Assembly: GCA_033002965.1 (NCBI GenBank)
Contig: JAURVB010000685.1
Span: forward strand, 101,112-165,111
Source: Piper betle
Lineage: Eukaryota; Streptophyta; Magnoliopsida; Piperales; Piperaceae
DNA length: 64,000 nt
Direction: 5' to 3'
Shown here: piece after piece, positions 22,315 to 35,111 of the stretch
Layout of the letters: every line of letters starts with the position of its first letter
Numbering within the stretch: the first letter of the stretch is position 1
The notes under the pieces: model-generated
What the model was told of the DNA's origin: nothing
Database searches by the model: none
The model's input: only the letters and a program-made list of their open reading frames with translations
Translations under genes and position numbers: made by a program

Positions 22315-22584
22315 TCAAGGATCAGTGAAGGCATCATGGAGCCACAGACTCCCATCTCCGGCTGGAGGCGACAGCCGAGAAGAAGCCATGAACAACTCCA
22401 CCGCCTCCTTGACCTTGTTCACCCGTTTCTGACGGCGGATACGCCGCAGCACCATGTCCCTGCCCATTCCCAGCTGCGTCAAGTAGAGCTGGCTCGTCAC
22501 CTCGCCGGCCACCCGTTCCCGCTCTTCAACATCAAGAGCTTCATGCTGGGCGTTGCTTCTCTTAGACATCATCAAGAAGGCCAT
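22315..22584 (-). CDS. Small conserved-looking protein, function unknown
   Basis: A single open frame of 89 codons with stop, free of breaks, in contrast with its neighbours. From the chosen start it reads M-A-F-L-M-M-S-K-R; then a charged helix-like stretch L-D-V-E-E-R-E-R-V-A, L-Y-L-T-Q-L-G-M-G-R-D-M and a basic tract L-R-R-I-R-R-Q-K-R-V-N-K-V-K-E-A, and a less conserved tail. No signal peptide or membrane segment is evident. I chose the ATG at 22584 because a TATA box (22640-22633) predicts transcription from around 22605, which would leave out the upstream in-frame ATG at 22617. The ATG at 22569 is an alternative. The composition resembles small plant proteins of unknown function, but I do not recognise the family with certainty. 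Confidence 0.55.
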   Translation of the reverse strand: MAFLMMSKRSNAQHEALDVEERERVAGEVTSQLYLTQLGMGRDMVLRRIRRQKRVNKVKEAVELFMASSRLSPPAGDGSLWLHDAFTDP

Positions 22585-22632
22585 CTCTGAACTCTTAAGC
22601 TGCACGAGATACACCAAACTTAGCTTACAACT

Positions 22633-22640
22633 TATTTATA
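22633..22640 (-). promoter_or_regulatory. TATA box of the small gene
   Basis: TATAAATA on the minus strand, about 50 bp upstream of the ATG at 22584; spacing suits a plant core promoter. Confidence 0.5.
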
Positions 22641-23372
22641 GGTAGGCTGGTGGATTTGAACAAATAGGTGGGCCGGGATATGGGTGGTTTGGGTTTTGTT
22701 CTCGAAGATCAGTTGTTTGGGAGTCCATGGTTTTGGGGGTATAAAAACGTGGTTCTGGGTTTCGTTCTGAAAACAAGGTGCAACTGAATCCATGGTTTGG
22801 TTTTGGGGGCATGAGAAATGGTTTGAAAGTAGTGGGTTGGAGAAGTGAGTCACCACATTGCGCTGCAGGGTGGCTGCAATGTAGGAGGATGGACGTGACA
22901 AATCAGCAATGCTTTATCTTCTTTGGTCTTCGGATAATGAGCACGTCGCACGTTTTAAAGGCCGCAATTAAATATTTATATTTGTGTGCTCCCACTGTCT
23001 GCATATAAAAGAAGGCGAAAACCGTCGTGGTAATTCCAAACATTCAAGTTTTCCTTAATATCTTCCCACCAAACTAGAGGTTAGCTAAAGATTGTAGATT
23101 ATAGTACATACAAGAAATTGGCAAGGATTGACACCATAATGCAATCACAACTAGATTGCTCCCTCCTCTGATGATTACTATGATCTGATCAATAAACAGA
23201 TGCCAATAAATTATTGGCTATGTAGATGTAACAATATTGCCACTGACATATCATCTGTAAACTATGAAATAGGCTTAGGGAAAAAAATGATATAGTTACG
23301 CAAATGGAAAAACACATTATCGTATCTTGCCTCCGAAGTTCGAACTGTTGTGACAAGGAAAAAAAACTTCAT
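22641..23372. other. Intergenic, no gene
   Basis: Promoter side of the small gene and 3' flank of the VPS13-like locus. No coding similarity; open frames here carry no motif. Confidence 0.5.
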
Positions 23373-26045
23373 TTATTGACCATTATCTGTGTCCAGAAAG
23401 TTCAGAAGGAAACCACTTACAATCCGTCTCGCAACAGCATTGGGAACGCAGCGGCATAACCGCCCATCAATATATGCAAGTAAACCAGACCACAAATTTT
23501 GTAATACCCCATTTTCCAGCAAAAATTCCCGTGACATTGGGTAATGAAAGAGCCAACTGCTTGCCCTCTTCTTCATTGAGTTCTGATTTGTGTCTCCATT
23601 GAAAATGAGAGAATAGTTCACTTGTCCATTCACGCAAGAACAGTATCGAAAAACTCACAAATAAGTGTTAACACAGTTAATATTGTTGGCCCTATCCTGA
23701 ATTCCTGTCCTGCAATATAGTTGAAGTTATTTAGAACATGTTAGGAAATTCTATTAAAATGCATATAACAAAGTTACGCATAAGGTCAAATAGGCTTACA
23801 TTTCCTCTGGGCAAGTAGTGCAAACGAGCTAGAGACGTACTTGCCTCCCCTTGCAATAACCCCTTGCTTAGTAAAACAATTTTCACAATATCCATGATCT
23901 CATTTATCATAGAATTGTTGGGAGGAAGGTTTTTTAGAGTAACCTGCAACAAGAAGTGAAGAAAGGCATTTAAGCTCCTTGCTGTCACATCAGGTACCTA
24001 ACCTTAATATTTTTTTAAAAATTTATTTAAGCATCAGATCACTTCATTCACGTCCAACTCACTTGATCATCAATGACCCCAATGGATAAGTATTTCAAGT
24101 CCAACATTGCCTGTAGATAGCCTTCGACATACAGCTGCAGATAACACCCCAATGGGTAAGTATATGTTAAGGAAAAGCAATCCATCAAACAAAAAGAAGG
24201 CTACACACCCTAAATAAGGAAATTTCAACGGTTTATGATTGGTGTAAAGTATTCATGAGGAATGTGAGGTGCAATATGCTACCCTATTAAAACTTTTCTA
24301 GGATATAATAGCCACAAAAATATTTCCATAGAACGAAAAGTGAACAATTTTAGATCTTTCTAACTACTCTGTCCGAGGCATCCAACATAATATGCAACAA
24401 TGAAGTCCAGATTATTCATTCCCATCAAACTTCAAGTTCAGATTATAGATGATCTTTGTAATGAAGCACAATGTAGGACCCAGTCGAAACTTTTATGACT
24501 TCTAAAAGGTGGGCATGAAAGGCAGGGGATATCAAATGTAGTATTCATGCCCCCTTGTCAAAATTATATTTACAATCTATAGTTCCCTTCTTCAAGTATT
24601 CAGTTAGGAGGAAAGAAAGATCTCTTCGGCACTAGGAGAATGGAGATGGACTGACAAAATGGTGGAGAACTTCAGCAAAGACGTCATTGATAGACAGGAG
24701 AGGCCTATTAAACTAGCAACACGAAGAGTGGGGACAGAGGCTCAAGTTTGGTAGCGGGAAATGTATGAAATCAGCACCAACTAATTTTAGAAAATTCCAA
24801 ATACAAAGAAAAAGGTCATCAACCCCACAAACTACGACTTTATAACATTTTTTATTTACCTTCATTGCTAAAGGAGATGGTAATCTAGGGCTAAAGTGTC
24901 TAGATACTTCCTTTTGTGTTATAATTTTTAATGAATTACCAATGATGAAAACACAGGAATAATAAAGGAGAGAAGAATTGACACACAAATGGGAGAACCA
25001 CCTCCAATGAGTATTTCAAAAGTCCCAAAATGGGGTCAGGAACAAGAATCCAAATTTAGGATCCATGTGAGAATTAATAGTAAAATGTATCTTCCTTGAC
25101 ACCAATCATCCTCCTTCATATGGGCTTCGGTACAGGCAATGTGATGCAAGAGAATGAAAGACACCATCTTGAATGAGTACTAGTTTAGTTTAAAAATGTT
25201 CCATATATTTAGTTTACCTAAAAAGTTATAATTGGTGATGGTATTTTAGGAGTCTTCTTGCATCAGAACTATATTTTTAGCTTACAGATATGGTTTCAAG
25301 CTTTCAATGCACAACAAGTTTTGATGATTTGAATCGAATCTTGTGCTTTAATTGTCTCCCCTCTTTAAGTTTTGACTAGATTTCTCTCTTTTGTTTATGA
25401 ACACTCCACATTTAACTGTTTCTGCCAAGTGCCAAGTTATCCATTGTGAAAATGCTCATGCATTGTTGGAGATGCAGATTAAACTTTAAAAAATTTTGCT
25501 CAAATTAATTTATACATAATATTATAACCACAAACTGAACTCATATTAAATTTGTACAAAGTTACCTAATAATCTTAACACTAATTAAACTAAAGATTCC
25601 CTAATAGTACAATGATAAGTTGTATCATGAAATTTAAAGTTGAAAACATAAATGTACAACCTGCAGTATAAGATGCTCCAAAAAACTTGAACAATTTTCT
25701 CCAAAGAACTGATCAGAGTTGACATCCTTGTGTAAACTAAAAAAGTTGGACAACGGCATCATCAAGTAATTAATGACTGATTACAGACAAACAAGGAAAT
25801 GAAAAAGATAATGTGTACTGCCTTAATGCACCTGTAAACTATCATTACATAAAAGGTTATTCAGGTACATGTATTCAAGGACAGGATTGATGCCAAATAA
25901 TATAGGAGCAAAAAGATTACCTCATCTACCCCTGGGCTCTTATCTAGCTTAATTATTTGATTTGGACCACCTTCCATGACAACAAGGCCTATAAAAGATG
26001 GCTCCATCGCCAATTTCAACATTCCTCGATGGAAACCGTTCACCT
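23373..26045 (-). pseudogene. VPS13: VPS13-like: C-terminal exons
   Basis: Blocks at about 26045-25920 (G-F-H-R-G-M-L-K-L-A-M-E-P and L-D-K-S-P-G-V-D-E), 24132-24060 (Y-V-E-G-Y-L-Q-A-M-L-D), 23943-23800 (V-T-L-K-N-L-P-P-N-N-S-M-I-N-E-I-M-D, S-K-G-L-L) and 23715-23373. The last block starts I-G-P-T-I-L-T and passes through G-K-W-G-I-T-K-F-V. It changes frame near 23485 and ends A-Y-I-D-G-R-L-C-R-C-V-P-N, A-R-R-I-V-S-G-F-L-L-N-F-L-D and a TAA at 23375-23373. This is the conserved VPS13 C-terminus, so the 3' end of the locus is complete. Confidence 0.85.
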
Positions 26046-26304
26046 TGAGAAACAAGAAAAAACTGTCGGGACCAAGATAAACATGTATGTTTCTATACGC
26101 ATATAAGAGTAGTTTTATAATAAAGAAATTGGAAGATAAGATCTCAACCCTCACACCACAAAAGACTGTGCATTTATGTAGGAAAGTTCATCATCCCATT
26201 TCACAACCCTTGCTTTTAAGTAATGACTTGACATATTATTCAGAATTGGGTATCATTTAGGCTTTCCACAAATTTGCAGATGTCGTAGCATCGACAGGTG
26301 CATC

Positions 26305-26430
26305 ATATGAAGAGGTGCTGGGAAATGAAATACTATCACGATTCAAAGACTAATGGAGCTCTTTTATTATATGAAGAGGTGTGGGGAAAATGAAGTACTA
26401 TCACGATTCAAAGACTAAAGTAACTCTTTC
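26305..26430. repeat. 64-bp tandem duplication in an intron
   Basis: ATATGAAGAGGTG...ACGATTCAAAGACTAA is present twice in a row (starts 26305 and 26369), with a few differences. Confidence 0.85.
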
Positions 26431-27659
26431 GTTTCTTCTGCTATTTCTTCTTCAACCTAATACTCAAAGGGTGTTGAGGACATGAATCCTAAACTAGAAT
26501 CCATAAGATGGTCAGATGCCCTTCCTCAAGTTAACCTTCCTTTATTTGAGCTTGGAACCATCAATAGAGCATTGGCAGAGAAAAAATCTGAATGCTTGCT
26601 AATACATAATTATTTTTTCCCTCTATATAAATTTTATTTTATATATAAAGGTTTGTCATTACGGATATGTTGGCTTCCTTTTAGAGACGTTGAAAAAATA
26701 TCGTAGATATTTGGAAATTGACAAATATTGACAAAATAGGATTATAAACATTTAGAATAAGCTAAACACGTAGACAAAACCATTTCAACAATATAACACC
26801 AATAAATACACATTACTCAAATATTCTTGCAAGTCATCATAATTCCTAACTTAAACATTATTCATGATATTGATTGCATTAATAAAACAATAAGATGAAT
26901 GATAAATACTCATCGAGTCAATCACACTTATTTAACAATCAATAATAGAACACTAACTAATTGGTTCTAATTAACAAAAATATATTCTAACATTTCTTAT
27001 AATAATTAAATGCAAAATAATAATCAAGTCAATCACACTATTATAACAACCAATATAAAATACGAAATAATTAACCCTTCAAACATTAACAGCATACTTT
27101 TAAATAAAAAAAACACTTTACTATACCACCTCACACCATCACCTCTCTTCCCACAACCCCCACTAACCTATCCACTTGGCTTGCCCTTGCCTTCCACCTG
27201 CTATTCCTCCCCCCGACGCATCCACTTTCCTGTCCTCGCCTAACCCACTCCCCTTTCTTCTTCCCACCCTTCCCCTCCCCCCTCCACGCTACAACACATG
27301 ATATCGTGGCAAAATATCTCTGAGATATCACGAGATTGAAAACCTTGATATATATAAGAATATATAAGCACTTCTACATATAAATGAGGGTCTAGTATCA
27401 TTTAGATCCATGATCCAGTCTCTCTAGCATGTTTCATACATCACACTGAAATCTCTTCTTTTGGACTGTAAAAAGTAGATCCAAGGTCTAAAAAAGAAAA
27501 ACCATACACACAATTCCTTGTTGACAAAACTTTTTCCAAGAAGGTTGGAATTGCTGACAGGAATAGCTCATCTAACACCTGCCATATACCAACTGTACTC
27601 TTGGCATCAAATCATTACTAGACAAAAAAGAATTAGTTCCAGAAGAAATATGTCACATT

Positions 27660-30632
27660 ACCTCAACAACATTCATCTCTGCACCTTTTACCACACTATC
27701 TGATATTGCAGTGATTGCAGCAAACATCATATTGGATCCAGCAGTTTTCAACTTAAGCATACAAATAAAACATGAAACAACTTTTGTTCAGTGAAGATAA
27801 AATCATGGAGCATTCTAAGTAGATAATTATAACAAAATATTACAGTTTTGCTCAGATCTCCAAGATACCGCTTTGTCTCTGAAAGCCCTTTGCTATCAAT
27901 GCATTTGCTGACAAATTTGAACATACCTAGTTCCACAGTTAGGAAAAGATCAATGATGGCAGCTAAAATAGTGTGCGCACATATAACATGCGCACACAAG
28001 GATTTTGTGAATTCTAACCAAAAATTTGCAGTAAAAAGAATAGCAAACGCAGGATTTAGCTATTTTCTTTTCCCTAGTTTTCCCTATGCAACCTAAGTTT
28101 ATAATATTTGGCATAGAAGATGAATATGCCATATAGGGTACCAAGGTTGTGTCACAATGCTGAGATCCACACAGTCAATACAACTCAAGCTTTTTTTACA
28201 AAACATGCTTATTAGGTTATAATGGCATTAAAAAAGACAGTTATTTTCAGTTTTTTTAAATAATTATTTAAATCAGTGGCTTTTTACGTTGAACAATGAT
28301 ATTTTTAATTTTGTGTTCATATTTATTTCAGTCACTTGTTTTTTACCATTTTGGTCACTTTATCTTGCTTGAATTATACTTATGATCTTGTTGCTTAGGG
28401 CACTCACCAGTCATCACAGGAGTTGAACCCATTAATCAACTTGTTATCACCTCATTCCTCCATGCTTGTTAAGTGCATACAAGCCAGATTGAGTTCTCTT
28501 CTACTTTCTCCTACTCATGCTTCCTATTCCCATCCTCCAGTGCTTTCTTTCCTATCGTAATTTCCCCCTTCCGCTTGTACCATTTGAATTGGTTTCACCA
28601 TCTTCTTCCAGAGTTAATCCACCATCAACCACATGAGTATATTTTTTTATGAAAGTTTATAACCTGTTTATACATGTTTGATGTAGAAAAGTACTTACCC
28701 TTCTATGTTATTCAGAAAGCTAATATGTTAACCACTACAGCTAAAAGTTTAGAAGAGGCATCGAGTCGGAAAATAACAATGGATAATCAAGATGTGCAAT
28801 CTACAAAATAGTACTATTCTTTCTGTTATAACTATAATTTTTTTGAACTAAAAATAAAGCATGAATCTTATTGATTTGGTATAAACATGAGACACTTTTC
28901 ATCAGAGACCAATATACCTAAACTCAGCCCGGCAAATTGACAAAGCCACTAGATGGGTCAAAGAACATGTCAAGTGATGCAGACACAGTATCATAAAAAA
29001 CAGATCTAAAAGCTGGTGGAAGTAATGTGCGTCCTTTTGCAATGTATATGGATCTCATAGCATACCTATGCAGTTGATTATAGTATGCATTATTACTATG
29101 ATAAATAAATCTCTTGACTGTTTAACCAAAGATAAGTTAAACGTTGAAATCCTGATAGCATACCATGAATAATGTTGTGCACATTTAAATGCCAACTCTC
29201 GAATTGTTATGAGAGCATGAGTGAGGATGGCATTGAGCTCCACTACCATATTCTTCACAACAGGAACCTAAGAAATACATAAATGCCAAATGCATTATAA
29301 ATATTTCTGACCAATAAATTGTCAGGAAAGCAACTCAATAAAGCAGACTGATTATGCTAAACAACCAGTTGTAAACCTTTATCACACTGTGCAATAGGGA
29401 TCTTAGAGCCTCATAATTTGATTTTTATTAACTGGGGCTGGAAGAAAGCTTGCAACAATTTTCAGACATTAAAAATGATGAAATGTTACAAATGAACAGA
29501 TATAGCATTCAAAAATGGAGGAGAATAAGATGGCTAACCTTAACTGGTTGGATCTCAAAACTCTTAAAATAAAATCGTCGGCTAGGTAAATTTGTGTCAG
29601 TAAGAGAGGTTCTCCAGAAAGTAACAAGTCTCATCAATGTCTCCTCATCAAGGTTCAAATCAATTGGCTGCAAATATTTTAGGGCAAATAGCTTAATATC
29701 TAACTATAATGATACTTTCAGTCGGCACGGGAGTAATTAGACTTATTTTAAGAGTAAGGGTATTCGTATGCATATTTTCACCTGCAAAAGAATCGAAAAG
29801 CGATCAACTTGTTGAACATCTAGGTTGCTTGACTCAAGATTGACAAGGATAAAAAGAGCACAGTCATTTGGGTCATCATCTGGCTTGTGTCTTCAAATCA
29901 TAGCTAAAAATGGAGCTCCATTCCATTTGTTTTCCACCTTCAAAGTCTACAAAGTAGAGGAAGAAATAATTTCTTTCAATACATGAAGACACTAAAAATT
30001 ATATGCATTCGTTTCCTGACTGAATAGGCCATTAACTGCTGTGCGATCAAAACTTCAAAGCAAACAGACAGTTAAGAAATACCTTAATTTGCATTTGAGT
30101 TGAAACACACTCATGGTTAACAACAGAACCAAGGGAAATACCACCAAGTTTAGCAACTACAAGTTGTTCAGAATTCGATCACTCACCCGCTTCAGGATTC
30201 TGCACGAAAACAAAAGAGAAGATCAATGAATGAAAGTATTTGCAGTATTTACTTTAAAGGGGGAGGAAAGCATTTGCTAAATCTTTATCTCGTAACTTGA
30301 AGTTTAAACCATGAAATTTACCTCTACATTGTCAAATAAATGCATTGAAAAAGAAGACAATCTCATTTGAACTCTCCAGATAAAATGGGCCAGTTTATCT
30401 TCCTTCCAAGTGACTGTATATTCAGAAATCCATAGCACACGTGTAGAACCATGAGTGAAAATCTCATACCCGCATTCAACATCTCCAACATAGGTGATCG
30501 GTGATGGTTCTTTCTCAGATTTGTTGATTTATTTTCCATTGATATAAAAGGAGCACTCACATATTTCCCGAATTTTCGGAATGGTATCCATGATGTCACC
30601 TTGTCCATATTTATTTCTCGTGTCAACCGCAC
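27660..30632 (-). pseudogene. VPS13: VPS13-like: exons from the SHR-BD region towards the C-terminus
   Basis: Blocks: 30632-30310 (R-E-I-N-M-D-K-V, then after a frame break near 30480 C-G-Y-E-I-F-T-H-G-S-T-R-V-L-W-I); 30200-30082 (L-V-V-A-K-L-G-G-I-S-L-G, with TGA at 30181-30179); 29945-29782 (N-K-W-N-G-A-P-F-L-A-M-I, TGA at 29895-29893 where relatives have arginine, then F-S-I-L-L-Q); 29668-29545 (P-I-D-L-N-L-D-E-E-T-L-M-R, F-W-R-T-S-L); 29270-29160 (V-K-N-M-V-V-E-L-N, H-A-L-I-T-I-R-E-L, A-Q-H-Y-S-W-Y); 29070-28922 (S-I-Y-I-A-K-G, L-P-P-A-F, one base lost before the donor); 27945-27852 (F-K-F-V-S-K-C-I-D-S-K-G, K-R-Y-L-G-D-L); and 27743-27665 (A-G-S-N-M-M-F-A-A-I-T-A-I-S-D-S-V). Confidence 0.85.
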
Positions 30633-31105
30633 TTATGAAAAAAAAACAAAAAATAGATGAAAAGAAAATAATAGCAATCATTTCATTATCTTTGTTCAAT
30701 AATTGAACTCAATCAACCGTCGAGAAGCCATCACCATTTTTTTTTGGATAAAGTAAAATTTCATTTCAAGATCCCCCAAGGGGCAAAGAAATACAAAGGG
30801 AAAAAGGGCTCCAAAGAGTCCTTACAGAGTTATATCCAAAAGTTGAAAAAGAAATCACAATGATTAATAATTCTTTATTTGTAGTTTAGGACTTTCAAAG
30901 CAAGCTGTACTTGAGAAATAATGGATATAACCAACTAACTATAGTACATTTTGAGATCTTTAAATATTATTTTATTTCGCTTGTACCAAATAGACAGCAA
31001 AAAGGGGTTTTGAGGGAGACATGCATGTTTGTTTTGCAAACAAAAGGTAAGAAGTCAATCTATCTCTTCATCGAAAGAGTTGACTTGATGGAGCATATGA
31101 CATTT

Positions 31106-31992
31106 TTAAAGGACCACCTTCCAAACTTGTTTACTATAAGAACACTTAAAGAATAAATGGTCTCTAGCTTCTAGGCAAGTCTCACAAAGAAAGGATTTGT
31201 TAGCAAGACAAAGTTTCTTCTCTGGAAGATTGTCTAGATTTAAGATTCCATTTGACATGACCAATGAATGCATACTGGTTTGTTCGGTATTTAGACCAAA
31301 CAAAAGAGTGTCAAGACAATCTTGGGGGAGGAAGTCTCAAAAAGTTCCAATAGCTCTTCACAGATAAATTCCCTGTAGAGGATAACCGCATGAGATAAGA
31401 AAGGAGTATACTCATTTAAAAAGTTTAGAACTTCTTTTGTGGTCGTAGTATCAAAGGTGAGGGCCCAAAAACCCTGAATGATAGATTGAGATATAGTGTG
31501 GAAGGTGTTTCCTCTAAGATTTGCAATTATCAGAGGAATGAGTCTTTAGATGAGGAGGCAATGATCAAGCCAAGGGTCAAGCCAAGTGAATGTGTTCATG
31601 TTATTGACAATTCTATAGAAACAACCATGAGCTATTTTTCTTTGAAGGAAATAATGTTAGTTCCAAGCGTGAGACCCACAATTTGTGCATATAGTCCATA
31701 TAGATCCACCATATAAATAGACTTCATGAATCCACTTCACCCACAAACTATTTTTATTTATTGACACTCATTAGGATAATTTTGCTAGTCCAACTTGGTT
31801 AACCTCAGAAATACCTCGGATACCAAGACTGCCTTCTGATAAGGGTTTGAAAATCCGCATCCAACTAATATTGTGAAAACCCTTGGTATCAATGTTCTCT
31901 CTCCACAAGAACGAAGTGAACAATTTAGTAATGAGCTTTAGAACACGCTTTGGAAGTATTGAAGGTGGAGGTCTAATAGTGAGACATGCCAT
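31106..31992 (-). pseudogene. LINE ORF2 C-terminal part, zf-RVT region
   Basis: Frame fragments at 31992-31771 (S-F-L-W-R-E-N-I, F-H-N-I-S-W, S-L-G-I-R-G-I) and 31303-31106 (C-E-T-C-L-E-A-R-D-H-L-F-F-K-C-S-Y-S). The latter is the cysteine/histidine-rich zf-RVT motif found after RT in plant LINEs. Confidence 0.75.
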
Positions 31993-32152
31993 TGAGGACG
32001 AATTTTAAAAATTGAACGCCTCTGACATAAAATAGTAGATATAATTTCCATCCATAGATCTTAGCTCTGATCTTATCAATGATAAGAATACACATGACAT
32101 AAGAAAGCTTCTTTGAACTAAGAGGCAAACCTAAATAACAAATAGAGAGCAC

Positions 32153-32965
32153 TCAAATGTGATAGCCAAACAAACCATAAATGTCTTCTTTATAGACGCA
32201 ATCATAGGAGAAGAATAAGACATTTTTTATAATATTTGATTTTAACCCCGAGAAGATACCAAAGTCATGAAAGGAAGATTTTATATGTTGTGCAGAGCGA
32301 GAAGAGTCTTCAGAGAAAATCAAGAGATCAACGGTAAACATTAAGTGAGAAACATTTGGAGCATTCCTTTTCTTAGGAGGAATGATAAGGCCTTCTGATA
32401 CTTTAGATTCAAGCATAATCAAAAGCGCTTTCATACAAAGAATGAAGAGGAGCGGCAAAAGAAGACAACCTTGTCCGAAGGGCACTTTTACTTTCGAAAA
32501 AACCGAATTTGCATCCATTTATCATAACACTAAATGATAGAGTGGCGACACATTTAAAAAACCAATCAATCCAAGCATTTTTGAACCCCAAATTCGAAGG
32601 ACCAAAAATAGGATATCCCACCGAACCTTATCAAAGGCCTTTCTCAAATCAACTTTGATACAAAACCTTTTTGACCCCCTTGAATGGTGGAAATTCCTCA
32701 TTAGTTCGTAGTCCAACAAAATATTTTCATTTATCAACTTATTCTTCAATAATGGTAATCGATTTAAGCTAATCAAAGAAGGCAAAATAAGAGCAAACCG
32801 AAAAGCCATAAGTTTGGAGATGCATTTATAGACAAAGTTGCATAGAAAAATACGCTTAAAGTGCTCAAAAGATCTAGTATCTGGGGTTTTCGAAATGAGG
32901 GAAAGGAAGTAGTGATTAAGTGCTCGAAGTAGTTTACCTTGTTCGAAGAAGTGTTTGATAGCCAA
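32153..32965 (-). pseudogene. LINE reverse transcriptase, broken
   Basis: Three overlapping frame fragments give L1-type RT motifs in order: F-F-E-Q-G-K-L-L, L-I-S-K-T-P, F-K-R-I-F-L-C-N-F-V-Y-K, I-K-V-D-L-R-K-A-F-D-K-V-R-W-D, F-S-V-M-I-N-G, and a degraded F-A-D-D box read as F-T-V-D-L-L-I-F (about 32345). The core catalytic pair is lost, and at least two frame changes occur. Confidence 0.85.
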
Positions 32966-33519
32966 TGTAAGGTCTTTCCCAATAATATCCCATAAGAAAA
33001 CAATTTTCTTTTTATGAAACCATCTAGGTCAAGAGCTTATTATTTATTTAAAGCATTAAAGATAATAACTTCAATTTCCTTGTTGCTAACCTCACGAGTC
33101 ATTAAAAATTTGGTCATGAATCAACTTGCATCAAAAAGGACTAGATGAAGGAAGATCAGAAGATGAAGGTGGAACCAAATCTTCAAAGAACCTCGGCTTC
33201 AATCTCAATGGCAAGAGGATCGGAAAGTTTATTCCCATGTGGATCCACAATCTCATGAATATGATTTTTTAGGATGTGAAAGGCAACCGTGAAGTGAAAA
33301 AACCGAGAATTTTTATCCCTTTCTCTTAACCAATTTACTCTAGATTTCTATCTGTAGAACTTTTCTTTAATGTCTTCTTCTTGAAGCAAATTGAAACGGG
33401 CCAATTTTCCGTTTACAAGCAATGAAGTATTTATAGGATCCATGGAGAGCATTTGCTGGGTATCTTAGAGGAACAATTGAACGTTGCTCAATTTCACATT
33501 AGCTTTGCTCAGTTTCAAG

Positions 33520-34381
33520 TTTTTAAGGTCGTTTTAACACCTTGGAGCTTTTTAAAGAAAATAAATTGAGGATTTCCAACAATGTGGGTGGACTATGCAT
33601 ATTGAACGATAACCTTGATTGAGCCATCTTTAAGTTACATAGTAAAGAAGCGGATTGGTTTTGAACTAAAGGGTGGACGGTCCTCGAGCTTAAAGAGAAT
33701 AGGAGAATGATCGAAGGATCTTGGAAGTAGACAACTGATATATCCATTGGGAAATTTCATCATCCAAAGATCATTACAAAAGCCTCTGTCAAGTTTCCAG
33801 TAAACAATAGTGTCATCAATATGCTTGTTACTCCACATAATATTAGAATTGCAAGGAATATCAATGAGATCCACTGAAAAAGTGAAATTATTAAATTACT
33901 CAAGATACCAATGGGGAACATCAACACCACCTACTTCTAATATAGCTGAAGTCGCCCATGAGGGTTTGGCACATGAAAGATTTTGTCATAACTCTTGTCT
34001 CTATTGATATGAGTTTGAAGCATAGACTATGGTGAACTAAATTTCAAAGCCATCCCGAAAGTTCAACACTCGACAGTGGATAAATTGATCACTCTCTTAT
34101 GGCTTAGAGACTTTAAAAATTACAAGGTTCCATAAACCTAGAATGCAACCGAAGGGGTCTGAAGAATAATTACGCTTAATTTACCATCCTCTAATAAAAC
34201 CTCTTTGGAGTTTACGATAATTTTTTGCTTTAATTTTTGTCTCAAATAAACCAAAGAGGGCCATATTCTCATGAATTGCTAGATTGGAGACATCCAACCT
34301 CTTTGCTTGACATGAGAGACCGGGAGCATTCCAAACTCCCAAACTAGTCATAAAGAAAGGGGCGGATGTGCGACCTTGCAC
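33520..34381 (-). pseudogene. LINE apurinic endonuclease-like domain, broken
   Basis: 34381-34181 reads V-W-N-A-P-G-L-S and L-F-G-L-F-E-T-K-I-K, the N-terminal endonuclease signature with the catalytic E-T. 33874-33635 reads D-L-I-D-I-P-C, W-S-N-K-H-I-D-D-T, Y-W-K-L-D-R and S-F-D-H-S-P, the C-terminal part with S-D-H reduced to F-D-H. Stops separate them. Confidence 0.8.
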
Positions 34382-34883
34382 AGGAGCTAACGGAGGAGCC
34401 TATTTGTCTTTATTTTGCTTACTGTTTGAAGTGTAAAAGCCGATAGACAGAGAAGTATGCAATGAAGGGAGATTATTTTGAGAAACATTTGAAGCCTGAA
34501 CAACTTGTCATTTTTACCATGTAGGGCAATACGAGTCCGCATGATCAAAACAGTTACATTTAGAGCAAAGCTTAAGCTTCCATCCATAATCTACCTTTCA
34601 GTTGAAAGAGGAGTCAATATCTCTCATCAACATAATAGATGTAGGAAATGTAGAAGTATAATCAATTTTCACATATACTCAGGTCATAGCAAGTTAAGTT
34701 CTATTCACATTTGCTCTATCAGCAAATAGCGGGATCCCCAAAATACTAGTCAACATTGATTGACTTTCATCTCTGAAATATTGGATTGGAAGCTCTAGGA
34801 AATTTGATCCATATTGGAGCCGACTTTAGTAACTCTCAGGTTGGCCAAGTACCTGAATGTCATTTCGAAGACCAGGGACCCGC

Positions 34884-35111
34884 TTACGTCCATGATGAGT
34901 GAAGAACATTCTCACAATCCACCTCAAAAGAGACCTTGAATAAAAAGAAACTGTCGGCTAGAGATTGAATTTCAAAGGTTAAAGAAAGCTTCAATAACTT
35001 TTTCAACATGGTTTGAAACCACACAAAGTAAGGGTGTTTGCCCATCACATAGCCAACAAGTGTGTTTTTCCATTGCTCAGTCTCTTTGTCAAATATAGTT
35101 TCGGGAATAAT
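34884..35111 (-). pseudogene. LINE ORF1 fragment (DUF4283)
   Basis: W-K-N-T-L-V-G-Y-V-M-G-K, S-L-A-D-S-F-F-L-F-K and D-C-E-N-V-L match the nucleic-acid-binding DUF4283 domain of plant LINE ORF1 and related proteins. The frame is cut at 35111 by the solo LTR. Confidence 0.75.
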
